A DNA stretch of 13,188 bases from Candidatus Methylomirabilota bacterium (GTDB lineage: Bacteria > Methylomirabilota > Methylomirabilia > Methylomirabilales > CSP1-5). The position numbers and the translations under genes were made by a program. The notes below the pieces were generated by a model. It was not told the DNA's origin, searched no databases, and was given only the letters and a program-made list of their open reading frames with translations. Positions 4,513 to 11,944 of the stretch are shown here, piece after piece; position 1 is the first letter of the stretch; every line of letters starts with the position of its first letter. The stretch covers positions 1-13,188 of the forward strand of contig JAKEGQ010000033.1 in assembly GCA_022615475.1 (NCBI GenBank), read 5' to 3'.

Positions 4513-5682
4513 ATGACACTCCTCTTGGTCCACTATCACGAAATCGCACTGAAGGCCCGTAACCGCCCCCTCTTCCTGAACCAGCTCGTTCACAACCTGA
4601 AACGGGCCACGGCCGACCTCCCCGTGGGTCGGATCCGGAAGCTGACGGGCCGCATCGTGCTCGAGCTTGCCGATGAGCGCTCGGCTGGACTCGTTGCCGA
4701 CCGGGTCCGCCAGGTCTTTGGTGTGGCCAACTGCTCTTTGGCCTATCGCTCGGCCTTGAGCCTTGATGCCCTGCAGGAGACGGCCGAACGTGCCCTGACG
4801 GGACGGTCCTTTGAGACATTCCGGGTGACCGCCCGCCGGGCCTTCAAGGCCTTCCCCCTTACCTCCCAGCAGCTCAACGAAGCGTTGGGCACCTTCGTCC
4901 TGAGGCGCTTTCCGACCAGGGTGGACCTGAAAAACCCCGCACTGACCCTCTTTGTCGAGATCCTGCCGACGGAGGCTTTTCTCTATGTCGAAAAGCTTCC
5001 GGGGCCGGGCGGACTCCCCGTCGGGGTCGCCGGAAGGGTCATCGCGTTGATTTCTGGCGGTATCGACTCTCCGGTGGCGGCCTATCGGATGATGCGCCGC
5101 GGATGTCTCGTGAGCTTTGTCCACTTCCACGGCGCGCCCTTCCTGGATCGGCGGACGCAGGAGAAGGTGAGGGAAATCGTCAGGCTCCTCACGCGCTTTC
5201 AATACACCTCTCGGCTCACGCTGGTTCCGTTCGGCGAGGTCCAGCAGGAGGTGGTGGTGAATGCTCCCGCGCCATACCGAGTCCTCCTCTACCGGCGCCT
5301 GATGGCCCGGATCGCGGAGCACCTGGCGGGCCTCGAGGGGGCCAAGGCGTTAGTCACGGGTGAGAGTCTCGGGCAGGTGGCCTCTCAGACCCTCGAGAAC
5401 CTCACGGTGATCGAGGAGGCGGTGAGGCTGTCCGTGCTCCGCCCGCTGATCGGGATGGACAAAGAGGAGATCTCGGCGCAGGCCAGAGGGATCGGGACGT
5501 ATGAGATCTCCATCCAGCCGGACCAGGACTGCTGTACCCTCTTCGTCCCCCGCCATCCGGCCACCCGCGCCACGGCAGAGGAGATCGGGAGGGCGGAACT
5601 CACCCTCGACATTGGCCGCCTGGTGAAGATGAGCGTGGAGCGGGCGGAGCACGAGGAGTTTACATTTCCAGAGGCCTCATGA
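4513..5682 (+). CDS. thiI: tRNA 4-thiouridine synthase ThiI, short form without rhodanese domain
   Basis: The product has 389 residues. ThiI adenylates U8 of tRNA and replaces its oxygen with sulfur; in some bacteria it also supplies sulfur for thiamine thiazole. Layout: N-terminal ferredoxin-like part (about 1-60), THUMP RNA-binding domain (about 60-165), and an adenylating PP-loop domain with SGGIDSP at 181-187, TGESLGQVASQT at 282-293 and the DCC cysteine pair at 340-341. The cysteine of this region is the conserved one in the family. The chain ends without the C-terminal rhodanese domain that E. coli ThiI uses as persulfide carrier, so a separate sulfur donor is needed. ATG 4513 follows GAGAGG at 4503-4508, which overlaps the cupin stop, suggesting translational coupling. 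The N-terminus HYHEIALKARNR is typical of the family (E[I/L]xLKGxNR). Confidence 0.95.
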   Translation: MTLLLVHYHEIALKARNRPLFLNQLVHNLKRATADLPVGRIRKLTGRIVLELADERSAGLVADRVRQVFGVANCSLAYRSALSLDALQETAERALTGRSFETFRVTARRAFKAFPLTSQQLNEALGTFVLRRFPTRVDLKNPALTLFVEILPTEAFLYVEKLPGPGGLPVGVAGRVIALISGGIDSPVAAYRMMRRGCLVSFVHFHGAPFLDRRTQEKVREIVRLLTRFQYTSRLTLVPFGEVQQEVVVNAPAPYRVLLYRRLMARIAEHLAGLEGAKALVTGESLGQVASQTLENLTVIEEAVRLSVLRPLIGMDKEEISAQARGIGTYEISIQPDQDCCTLFVPRHPATRATAEEIGRAELTLDIGRLVKMSVERAEHEEFTFPEAS

Positions 5683-5760
5683 CCGCCGCCGACCTCCGCG
5701 GGGGGGTCTGGAGCTTGCTCGGCGCACGTCGCCTGATGGATGGTCACAGGGGGTGAAAAA

Positions 5761-5952
5761 ATGACCAGGGCCTTGATCGTGCTGGCCGCCTCCGGGATTT
5801 TGGTCCTGCTGGCAGCCGGTGTGGCGGGGTTTCTCGCCCTCTACGGCGCGCTTCCGCTCCATGTGCACATCGCCCTGGCGATGCTGGGGGCGATCCTCTC
5901 TATCGCGGCGAATGCCGGGGTGATCATCCACCTCATCTCTGGCAAGGAGTGA
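5761..5952 (+). CDS. Small two-helix inner-membrane protein, 63 aa
   Basis: AGGGGGTGA at 5748-5756 lies 4 nt before ATG 5761, which makes this a better start than the in-frame ATG at 5740. The product has two hydrophobic stretches, about residues 4-30 (ending LALYG) and 40-59 (IALAMLGAILSIAANAGVII). They are joined by a short loop with His-Val-His and followed by a LISGKE tail. This suggests a helical hairpin in the inner membrane. It resembles generic small membrane proteins found next to respiratory or redox genes, but I do not recognise a family. It lies 78 bp after thiI on the same strand and converges with the gene at 5978-6316, only 25 bp away. Confidence 0.75.
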   Translation: MTRALIVLAASGILVLLAAGVAGFLALYGALPLHVHIALAMLGAILSIAANAGVIIHLISGKE

Positions 5953-5981
5953 CGCCCCCCTTCGGGGCTCCCTTGCGTCAC
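5949..5981. terminator. Shared hairpin between convergent genes
   Basis: GTGACGC (5949-5955) pairs with GCGTCAC (5975-5981). A competing inner stem GCCCC/GGGGC lies at 5954-5968. Each arm contains the stop codon of one of the two converging genes. There is no T-run on either strand, so it may be a bidirectional terminator of modest strength or an mRNA 3'-end protector. Confidence 0.45.
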
Positions 5982-6316
5982 GTCTTGTCCTCGCCTCGCT
6001 TCTGCATCCCCCGTGTTCTCCCCCGGACCCACTCCTCGAATGGCGTGGAGTCTTTGGCGAGGGGGACGAACTCCCCATCGATGTAACGGTGGTTGAGGAC
6101 CACCGGGATCCATCGGATCCAGGCCTCCCGGTCGGAGATCATCTGGGCCTTCAAGGTCCCCGTCTCCAGGTCCATCTTGAAACCGGTCGGGATCGCCGAG
6201 AGCATCTCGAAGGCCTCCTGAGAGATGGGGAGACAGTGCGTCCCGAGGGGGATATCCGAGCGCTCCCGGGAGAACCCCTGGACCGATCCGTCGTTAGCGT
6301 AGTAGACGTAAGCCAT
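5978..6316 (-). CDS. Hypothetical protein, 112 aa
   Basis: The start is the ATG whose complement lies at 6314-6316. GGAG sits 7 nt upstream on the minus strand, and a longer frame would run into the preceding gene. The protein begins MAYVYYANDGSVQGFSRER and has RWIPVVLNHRYIDGEF in its second half and a basic tail (RGRTRGMQKRGEDK). There is no signal peptide or membrane segment, and a single cysteine (Cys28). It is a small soluble protein rich in aromatic residues. I recognise no family. It starts 19 bp after the stop of the SurA/PpiD-like gene and is likely its operon partner. Coding is supported by RBS, spacing and balanced composition. Confidence 0.75.
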   Translation of the reverse strand: MAYVYYANDGSVQGFSRERSDIPLGTHCLPISQEAFEMLSAIPTGFKMDLETGTLKAQMISDREAWIRWIPVVLNHRYIDGEFVPLAKDSTPFEEWVRGRTRGMQKRGEDKT

Positions 6317-6335
6317 CGAGACTCCGGACGAGGGG

Positions 6336-7340
6336 TTATCCGAACTCCTGAGCGACGTCGATCTTGGACCGCCGCTTGACCTCGTGAACCCAGGCCGCCC
6401 ACAGCTGCTGTCGCTTCTCCGACAAGAGCTTTTGCGTCCAGGTTTCTTTCTCTCGTTCAAAGGCCTGGCGGGACACGGTCTCGCGATCGAGCAGGTGAAT
6501 CAGGAAATACGACTTGCCCCCCTCGACCACGGGGCTCCACTCCCCCTTCTTCAGCCGGAGGACGGCCAGATGAAAGGCCCGGCTGTCCGGGGGTTCGACG
6601 ACGGCCGCGCCGAAGGCAAAGGACTCCGGCCGCTTCACCTTCAGGCCTGAATTTTGCAATAGGGTTTCCCAGGGCGTTCCCTGCTGGCCGACCCGGCCTT
6701 CGAGTTCTTCAAGGCGGGTCTTGTTCTCGGCTGACCGAGGGAGGCTGACGTAGGCGACGCGGACCTTCTCCTTGGCCGTACGAAAGGCCTCCCAGGCCTC
6801 CGCGTCCGAAACCTTGGCGGACGCCTGAATCAGGGTGGCCAGCTTCTGCTGGAGGAGGCCCTGGCGAATCGCCTCTTCGTATCGCTCCGGGGTCAGGCGA
6901 TTTGCCTCGAGGAGTCGGCGATACCGCTCCGGGCGGAACTTTCCCTCTTCGGCGAAGAGGGGGTCCTCCATGACGACGGCGGCCAACTCCTCGCGGGAGA
7001 CGCTCAGGCCGTGCCGCTCTGCCTCCTGGAGGAGGAGGCGGGAGGTGATGAGGCCGTCGAGGACCCGGTAGGGAAGGTTCAGCTCTCGCGCCAGATCCTC
7101 GTTCCACCGGTCACCGTAGAGCCGGCGCAACCCCTCGGTCTCCTGTTGGTAGGCCCGCTGGAACTCGAGCCGGGAGATGCGTTCCCCGTTGACGGTGGCC
7201 GCGACGGCAGCATCACGGCCGCTCCCGGGGCCGGCGGATTGCATGCCCCAGACCAGGAAGATGGTCGCGATGAACGAGGCAATCACCAGCCATAGGGTGA
7301 TGCTGAGGTACTTGATGTTGTGTCGCATCGTGCGGAGCAT
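6336..7340 (-). CDS. Membrane-anchored SurA/PpiD-like periplasmic chaperone lacking a full PPIase domain
   Basis: The product has 334 residues. One transmembrane segment (about 14-32, ITLWLVIASFIATIFLVWG) puts the rest in the periplasm. Residues about 46-190 match a SurA_N/PpiD-type helical chaperone domain, with TVNGERISRLEFQRAY near 49-64 and LITSRLLLQEAERHGLSVS near 97-115. The end (about 262-325) has KKGEWSPVVEGGKSYFLIHL followed by a long helix, as seen after the parvulin domain of PpiD relatives. Only about 70 residues remain between these parts, so a complete parvulin rotamase (about 90-100 residues) appears missing or collapsed; E. coli PpiD is about 620 residues. ATG at 7340 has AGGAGAG 5 nt upstream; the longer frame to 7469 lacks such support. 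It is transcribed divergently from mreB. Expected role: folding of exported proteins. Confidence 0.8.
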   Translation of the reverse strand: MLRTMRHNIKYLSITLWLVIASFIATIFLVWGMQSAGPGSGRDAAVAATVNGERISRLEFQRAYQQETEGLRRLYGDRWNEDLARELNLPYRVLDGLITSRLLLQEAERHGLSVSREELAAVVMEDPLFAEEGKFRPERYRRLLEANRLTPERYEEAIRQGLLQQKLATLIQASAKVSDAEAWEAFRTAKEKVRVAYVSLPRSAENKTRLEELEGRVGQQGTPWETLLQNSGLKVKRPESFAFGAAVVEPPDSRAFHLAVLRLKKGEWSPVVEGGKSYFLIHLLDRETVSRQAFEREKETWTQKLLSEKRQQLWAAWVHEVKRRSKIDVAQEFG

Positions 7341-7370
7341 CACGTCTCTCCTGGCGAGGCACCAGGAAAG

Positions 7371-7400
7371 AGGATACCCAATGGTCCGGCCGACCCGCAA
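7371..7400 (-). promoter_or_regulatory. Candidate promoter of the chaperone operon
   Basis: On the minus strand, TTGCGG (complement at 7395-7400), an 18-bp spacer and TATCCT (complement at 7371-7376), followed by a leader of about 24 nt to the start at 7340. The match is moderate. In the rest of this 186-bp divergent spacer I see no convincing promoter for mreB. TTGTCT at 7440-7445 with TAATCA at 7463-7468 is a weak possibility. Confidence 0.35.
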
Positions 7401-7526
7401 CACTTTTTCCATGTCCGGCGCCCTTAGGGGGAAAAGCCCTTGTCTTTGCATGGGGGCTATGCTAATCATCTATCCGCGTTGGGTGTGAGAGGGATCGCCG
7501 GGCGGTAGCGGAAAGGAGCGCAGCGT

Positions 7527-8555
7527 ATGTTGTTCGATTGGATCTACGGCATGTTTTCTAACGATCTCGCCATTGACCTCGGGACCGCCAACACCCTCAT
7601 CTACGCCCGCGGAAAAGGGATCGTCCTCTCCGAGCCCTCCGTGGTGGCGGTGAAAAAGGGGACGAGCCAGGTGCTGAAGGTCGGGCGGGAGGCCAAAGAG
7701 ATGGTTGGCCGGACTCCGGCCTCCATCGTCGCGGTCCGCCCCTTGCAGGACGGGGTCATTGCCGACTTCGATATCACCGAGCAGATGATCCGACAGTTTA
7801 TCGTTCGGATCCACAACCGAAAGACGCTCGTCCGGCCCCGGATCGTCATCGGCGTCCCCTCCGGGATTACCCAGGTGGAGAAGCGCGCGATTCGGGACTC
7901 CGCGGAGCAGGCGGGTGCCCGGGAGGTCTATCTCATTGAAGAGCCGATGGCGGCGGCCATCGGGGCGAATCTCCCGATTCAGGAGCCTTCGGGGAGTATG
8001 GTCGTGGACATCGGTGGGGGCACCACCGAGGTCGCGGTGATCTCGCTCTCCGGGATGGTCTACAGTCATTCCATCCGCATCGCCGGCGACGAGATGGACG
8101 AGGCCGTCATCCAGTACGTGAAGCGGAAGTACAACCTGCTGGTGGGAGAGCGAACCGCGGAGACCATCAAGATCCAGGCCGGTTCAGCCTATCCCTTCAA
8201 TGAGCCGCGCAAGATGGATATCAAGGGGCGAGACCTGATGGATGGGATTCCCAAGACCCTGACGATCACCGACAGTGATATTCGGGAGGCACTGCACGAT
8301 CCGATTTACGCCATCGTGGATGCGGTGAAGACCGCCCTCGAACGGACCCCGCCGGAGCTGGCGGCGGATATCGCCGAGAAGGGGATCGTCATGACCGGTG
8401 GCGGCTCGCTCCTGCACGGGCTGGACACCCTCATCGGCCTGGAGACCCACCTCAAGGTGACCATCGCGGAGGATCCCCTCTCCTGTGTGGTGCTGGGCGC
8501 CGGCAAGGTCCTGGACGAGCTGGATCTGTTGAAGACGGTCTGTCTCGAGAACTGA
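7527..8555 (+). CDS. mreB: Rod-shape-determining actin MreB
   Basis: The product has 342 residues, the usual MreB length. It forms membrane-bound filaments that position the side-wall peptidoglycan machinery. Nucleotide-binding motifs: IDLGTAN at 16-22 (phosphate 1), EEPMAAAIG at 138-146 with the catalytic glutamate, DIGGGTTEVAV at 161-171 (phosphate 2) and TGGGSLL at 290-296 (adenosine). The N-terminus MLFDWIYGMF is hydrophobic and could be a membrane-binding helix. AAGGAG at 7513-7518 lies 8 nt before ATG. It is the first gene of the rod-shape cluster, but 208 bp of palindromic repeat separate it from mreC, so its ratio to the downstream genes may be set separately. Confidence 0.98.
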   Translation: MLFDWIYGMFSNDLAIDLGTANTLIYARGKGIVLSEPSVVAVKKGTSQVLKVGREAKEMVGRTPASIVAVRPLQDGVIADFDITEQMIRQFIVRIHNRKTLVRPRIVIGVPSGITQVEKRAIRDSAEQAGAREVYLIEEPMAAAIGANLPIQEPSGSMVVDIGGGTTEVAVISLSGMVYSHSIRIAGDEMDEAVIQYVKRKYNLLVGERTAETIKIQAGSAYPFNEPRKMDIKGRDLMDGIPKTLTITDSDIREALHDPIYAIVDAVKTALERTPPELAADIAEKGIVMTGGGSLLHGLDTLIGLETHLKVTIAEDPLSCVVLGAGKVLDELDLLKTVCLEN

Positions 8556-8572
8556 CAGACGCTCGATGACCG

Positions 8573-8751
8573 ACCTCCGTTGACCGATGACTGCTTCCCT
8601 CGGTCATCGGACTTCGGCGAGCCGTTCGGCTGAGCTCACGGTCGAAGCCCTTCGACGTGCTCAGGGCGGGGCATTCGACTGAGCTCAGCCGAAGTCTGAG
8701 CCTGGTCGAACCGCTCAGTCGAGCCGTTTTCTGTCATCGGTGATCGGAGGT
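8573..8751. repeat. Nested palindromic intergenic element between mreB and mreC
   Basis: Outer arms 8573-8591 and 8733-8751 are complementary at 16 of 19 positions. An inner pair, TCGGCTGAGCTC (8626-8637) and GAGCTCAGCCGA (8681-8692), is a perfect 12-bp inverted repeat. It encloses GTCGAA/TTCGAC (8641-8656) and GCCCT/AGGGC (8647-8667). CCGATGAC/GTCATCGG (8584-8610) is a further stem. CCCTTCGACGTGCTCAGGGC resembles a TTCGACnnGCTCAGG intergenic repeat that I recall from many environmental genomes. The right outer arm contains GGAGG (8746-8750), the likely mreC Shine-Dalgarno. Confidence 0.85.
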
Positions 8752-8763
8752 TGACGGGATGCG

Positions 8764-9621
8764 ATGATCTTTCGGCTGGTCGCGAAATATCGTCGGACGG
8801 TTGTCCTCGCGAGTGCTGTCCTCTTTTCCTTCCTCCTGCTGACCATGGAGGTGCGCCGGGAAGAAACGCTCACCCCCTTCCTCAAGCGGCTGCTCCTGGA
8901 ATCTGTCAGCCCCTTCCTGAAGGCCACCGCGTACCTCAAGCGTAGCACGGGAGAGATCTGGGAGAGCTACGTGGATCTCCGGTTCGTGCGACAGGAGAAT
9001 GTGCGCCTCCAGGAAGAGATCCAGGCGCTGCGGACCCGCCTGGGCACCGTCGAGGAGGCGCAGCGGGAGAATCAGCGCCTCAAGAATCTCCTGGGGCTTC
9101 GAGAGCGAGAACCTTTTCAGGTGGCTCCCGCCGCGATCGTGGGGAGGGATGCCACCAACTGGTTTCATACACTGCTGATCGACCGCGGGTCGCGCCACGG
9201 CATTGAACGAAACATGGGGGTGATCGCCCCCGCAGGCCTCGTCGGCCAGGTGGTGGAGGCCAGCTCTTCGAGTGCTCGCGTGCAGCTTATCAGCGATCCT
9301 GTGAGCTCGGTCGGGGTGCTGCTGCAGGGGTCGCGCGTGACAGGGCTGTTGGTGGGTGGCCAATCTGGCCGGCTGCGGATCAGATATCTCCCCGTCCGGG
9401 CCGAGGTCCGGATCGGCGAGGTGGTCGTCACCTCGGGTCTCGGGGGCGTATATCCCAAGGGGATCCTGGTCGGGAAGGTGTTGGCGGTCGACGGGCGGGG
9501 CGGGGCCCTGTTTCAGGAGGCGACCGTCGAACCCAGCATTGACTTCTCTCAGTTAGAGGAGGTCCTGGTGATCACCGGCCAGGATTCCCGTCCCGTGCGG
9601 TCACAGCGGAGGGAGGAGTGA
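8764..9621 (+). CDS. mreC: Rod-shape-determining protein MreC
   Basis: The product has 285 residues, normal for MreC, the periplasmic scaffold that links MreB/MreD to PBP2. Short cytoplasmic start, one membrane helix at about 11-28, a coiled coil at about 65-112 (heptad-like, many Glu/Arg/Leu), then the two beta-barrel domains with PAGLVGQVVE at 156-165 and TSGLGGVYPKGILVGKVL at 223-240, both family hallmarks. The C-terminal tail is charged. The start is ATG 8764. The nearest Shine-Dalgarno, GGAGG at 8746-8750, is 13 nt away, longer than ideal, and can pair within the upstream palindromic element. An ATG at 8759 in another frame stops after two codons. The stop overlaps the mreD start by 4 bp. 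Confidence 0.95.
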   Translation: MIFRLVAKYRRTVVLASAVLFSFLLLTMEVRREETLTPFLKRLLLESVSPFLKATAYLKRSTGEIWESYVDLRFVRQENVRLQEEIQALRTRLGTVEEAQRENQRLKNLLGLREREPFQVAPAAIVGRDATNWFHTLLIDRGSRHGIERNMGVIAPAGLVGQVVEASSSSARVQLISDPVSSVGVLLQGSRVTGLLVGGQSGRLRIRYLPVRAEVRIGEVVVTSGLGGVYPKGILVGKVLAVDGRGGALFQEATVEPSIDFSQLEEVLVITGQDSRPVRSQRREE

Positions 9622-10100
9622 TCTGGCTCGCCGGCGGACTTCTGGCCGTGGTGATTCTCCAGACGACCATTGCCCCGTGGGTGCAACTCGGTCAGGTTCG
9701 ACCGGACCTCTTCCTCCTCTTACTCTACCTGGGGAGCTTCAGGATGAATCCCACGCAGGCCTGTCTGATGGGTTGCCTGCTGGGTCTGTATGAGGATGCC
9801 CTTTCCGGCGCCCCGTTAGGCCTGAACGCCTTTACCTTAAGCCTCCTGGGTTACGTGCTGGTTCGGGTGCGGGAGGAGGTGGACGAGAACCGCCTGTTCC
9901 CTCAACTGGTTCTCCTCTTTCTCACCGGCCTCAGTGCGGGCCTGATCACCTCGGGCGTCCTGGCCTTCTTCGGGATGGGGCGGAACTTCGGGGAGTCCCT
10001 TCTCTGGATCATCCTGCCCGGGGCCATGTACACAATGGCCGTTGGAGGACTCCTCTTGTTCGGAACCCGGCTGGGCCGGATCGTGCAGGTGAGGCTGTGA
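9618..10100 (+). CDS. mreD: Rod-shape-determining membrane protein MreD
   Basis: The product has 160 residues and is almost wholly hydrophobic with about five membrane helices. MreD is an inner-membrane partner of MreC and the PBP2-RodA complex. The family signatures are RPDLFLLLLYLGSF at 28-41 and GLYEDALSGAPLGLNAF at 56-72. Translation starts at GTG within GTGA, overlapping the mreC stop by 4 bp, with GGGAGGAG directly upstream at 9611-9618. This arrangement points to translational coupling. The same 4-bp overlap recurs at its own end with mrdA. Confidence 0.94.
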   Translation: MIWLAGGLLAVVILQTTIAPWVQLGQVRPDLFLLLLYLGSFRMNPTQACLMGCLLGLYEDALSGAPLGLNAFTLSLLGYVLVRVREEVDENRLFPQLVLLFLTGLSAGLITSGVLAFFGMGRNFGESLLWIILPGAMYTMAVGGLLLFGTRLGRIVQVRL

Positions 10101-11929
10101 GCCGGCCGTGGCTCTCCCCTACCCCGGTGATCCAGGGACGGATTCATCGGACCGCCCTCCTGGTCACGGTGGCCTTCCTCCTGCTGCTGATGCGATTCTG
10201 GTACCTCCAGATCCTGGAAGGGAGGTACTACGCCACGCTCTCCACCCACAACCGCCTTCGCCTCCGCTCGGTGGAGGCCCCCAGGGGTTTCATTCTTGAT
10301 CGGTCTGGGGCGGTCATCGTGGAGAACCGTCCCTCATTCAGTGTCTATGTGATCCCCGCCGACGTCCCGGACGTTGACGAGGCCGCTCGCACCATCGGAG
10401 CCATTTTACGGCAGGCCCCAGAGGAGGTCGCGGCGAAGATTCGTGCGGGTCAGGCTCGTCCCGCCTCACCGGTCCTGGTGGCCCGGGAGGTCAGCGAGCC
10501 GACCATGGTGGCGATCGAGGAACGGAAGATGACTCTGCCAGGCGTCAGTGTACGGGTCCATCCGACCCGCGCTTACTCGGACGGCGATGTGGCCGCCCAC
10601 CTCCTGGGATATGTGAGCGAGGTGAGCCAGGAGCAACTCGACCGGGAGGAGTACCGGGATTTTCAGCCCGGCGAGACCGTGGGCCAGACGGGGGTGGAAC
10701 GGTTCTTCGATGCCTTTGTGCGGGGGATCAACGGTCGGGAAGAAATCGAAGTCGATGCGCGTGGGCGGTTGGTTCGACTCCTCGATCGACTCGAGCCGCA
10801 ATCTGGGTTCAATCTGGTGCTGACGCTGGACGCCAAGCTGCAGCATGCCGCGGAGAAGGCGTTTGCTGGGCGGCGCGGCGCGGTGGTCGCCATGCATCCG
10901 CAGACCGGGGAGATCCTGGCGTGGGTGAGTCGGCCGTCACACGATCCGAATCTCTTCGCCCAGCGCTTGAGCCGCGGGTCGTGGGAGAGGCTGAGTGCCG
11001 ATCCGGCGCATCCGCTCCAGAATCGTCCCGTGCAGGCACAGTACGCCCCGGGGTCGATTCTGAAGCTGGTGGTCATGGCCGCGGGACTCGAGACCGGGGC
11101 GCTGACGCCGGGGACGACCTTCACGTGTCCGGGCTACTTCACCTTGGGCACGGTGACCTTCGACGATTGGGAGAAGGGGGGGCACGGCCGCCAGGATCTC
11201 ATGCAGGCGATAACCAACTCCTGTAACGTCTACTTTTACCAGGCCGCATTGAAGACGGGGATCGATGCCGTCGCCCAAGTCGCCCGGGAGTTCGGCCTGG
11301 GCCAGAAGACGGGGATTGCCGCCGTCGGGGACGAAGCGACCGGACTCGTGCCGACGCCCGCCTGGAAACGGAGAGTCCTGGGGGAATCGTGGTATCCGGG
11401 GGACACCGTCATCACCGGGATAGGGCAGGGGATGATTCTCGTCACGCCGCTCCAGGTCGTAACGATGGTGGCGGCAATCGCGAACGGAGGCACCCTCCAC
11501 CGACCCTGGATGGTGAAACGCGTGGAGTCGTGGGGGGGACAGGTGGTTGCCGCGTATGGCCCGGAGCCGGTTCGGAAGGTGAACCTGAAACCTGAGACTT
11601 TGGAGTTGGTCCGCCGGGGGATGCTCGGGGTGGTGGAAAATGGGACCGGAAAAGCGGCGCGCGTCCGCGGGGTCCAGGTGGCGGGCAAGACTGGAACGGC
11701 GCAGGTGGTCAGGAAGGAGGCGGGCTCCTCCAGCCAGACCAAGGACCACGGGTGGTTCGTGGCCTTTGCTCCCTACACGAATCCGGAGATCGCGATTGTG
11801 GTCATCGCTGAGCACGCCGGCTTTGGCGGCGTGGTCGCTGCACCGGTGGCGCAGGCGATCCTGGAGGCGGCTTTTGCCCCTCCCCGGGGGCAGGAGACGG
11901 TGGCGCAGGGGCCCGGGGCGCAGGAGTAA
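10097..11929 (+). CDS. mrdA: Penicillin-binding protein 2 (elongasome transpeptidase)
   Basis: The product has 610 residues, standard for PBP2. It cross-links peptidoglycan during cell elongation together with RodA. A cytoplasmic start and one membrane helix (about 19-36) are followed by the pedestal domain, beginning APRGFILDRSG at 61-71. The transpeptidase domain has all three active-site motifs: SILK at 320-323 with Ser320 as nucleophile in YAPGSILKL, SCN at 375-377, and KTG at 531-533. The SxxK context differs slightly from the usual PGSTFK, but the catalytic Ser and Lys are kept. The start is GTG 10097 in a GTGA overlap with mreD. PBP2 rather than FtsI is indicated by its position between mreD and rodA and the pedestal sequence. 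Confidence 0.96.
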   Translation: MSRPWLSPTPVIQGRIHRTALLVTVAFLLLLMRFWYLQILEGRYYATLSTHNRLRLRSVEAPRGFILDRSGAVIVENRPSFSVYVIPADVPDVDEAARTIGAILRQAPEEVAAKIRAGQARPASPVLVAREVSEPTMVAIEERKMTLPGVSVRVHPTRAYSDGDVAAHLLGYVSEVSQEQLDREEYRDFQPGETVGQTGVERFFDAFVRGINGREEIEVDARGRLVRLLDRLEPQSGFNLVLTLDAKLQHAAEKAFAGRRGAVVAMHPQTGEILAWVSRPSHDPNLFAQRLSRGSWERLSADPAHPLQNRPVQAQYAPGSILKLVVMAAGLETGALTPGTTFTCPGYFTLGTVTFDDWEKGGHGRQDLMQAITNSCNVYFYQAALKTGIDAVAQVAREFGLGQKTGIAAVGDEATGLVPTPAWKRRVLGESWYPGDTVITGIGQGMILVTPLQVVTMVAAIANGGTLHRPWMVKRVESWGGQVVAAYGPEPVRKVNLKPETLELVRRGMLGVVENGTGKAARVRGVQVAGKTGTAQVVRKEAGSSSQTKDHGWFVAFAPYTNPEIAIVVIAEHAGFGGVVAAPVAQAILEAAFAPPRGQETVAQGPGAQE

Positions 11930-11944
11930 CTGAGGGGCAGTGCC

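Noticed and set aside
4336..5322. Antisense frame of 328 codons over the cupin and thiI
   Set aside because: A shadow of thiI. No RBS, no recognisable domain, and biased composition.
7341..7469. Upstream extension of the chaperone gene by 43 codons
   Set aside because: It would cover the likely promoter and place a charged stretch before the membrane anchor. ATG at 7340 has AGGAGAG at ideal distance.
8573..8751. Insertion sequence or MITE between mreB and mreC
   Set aside because: There is no transposase and no target-site duplication that I can see. It is kept as a palindromic intergenic element instead.
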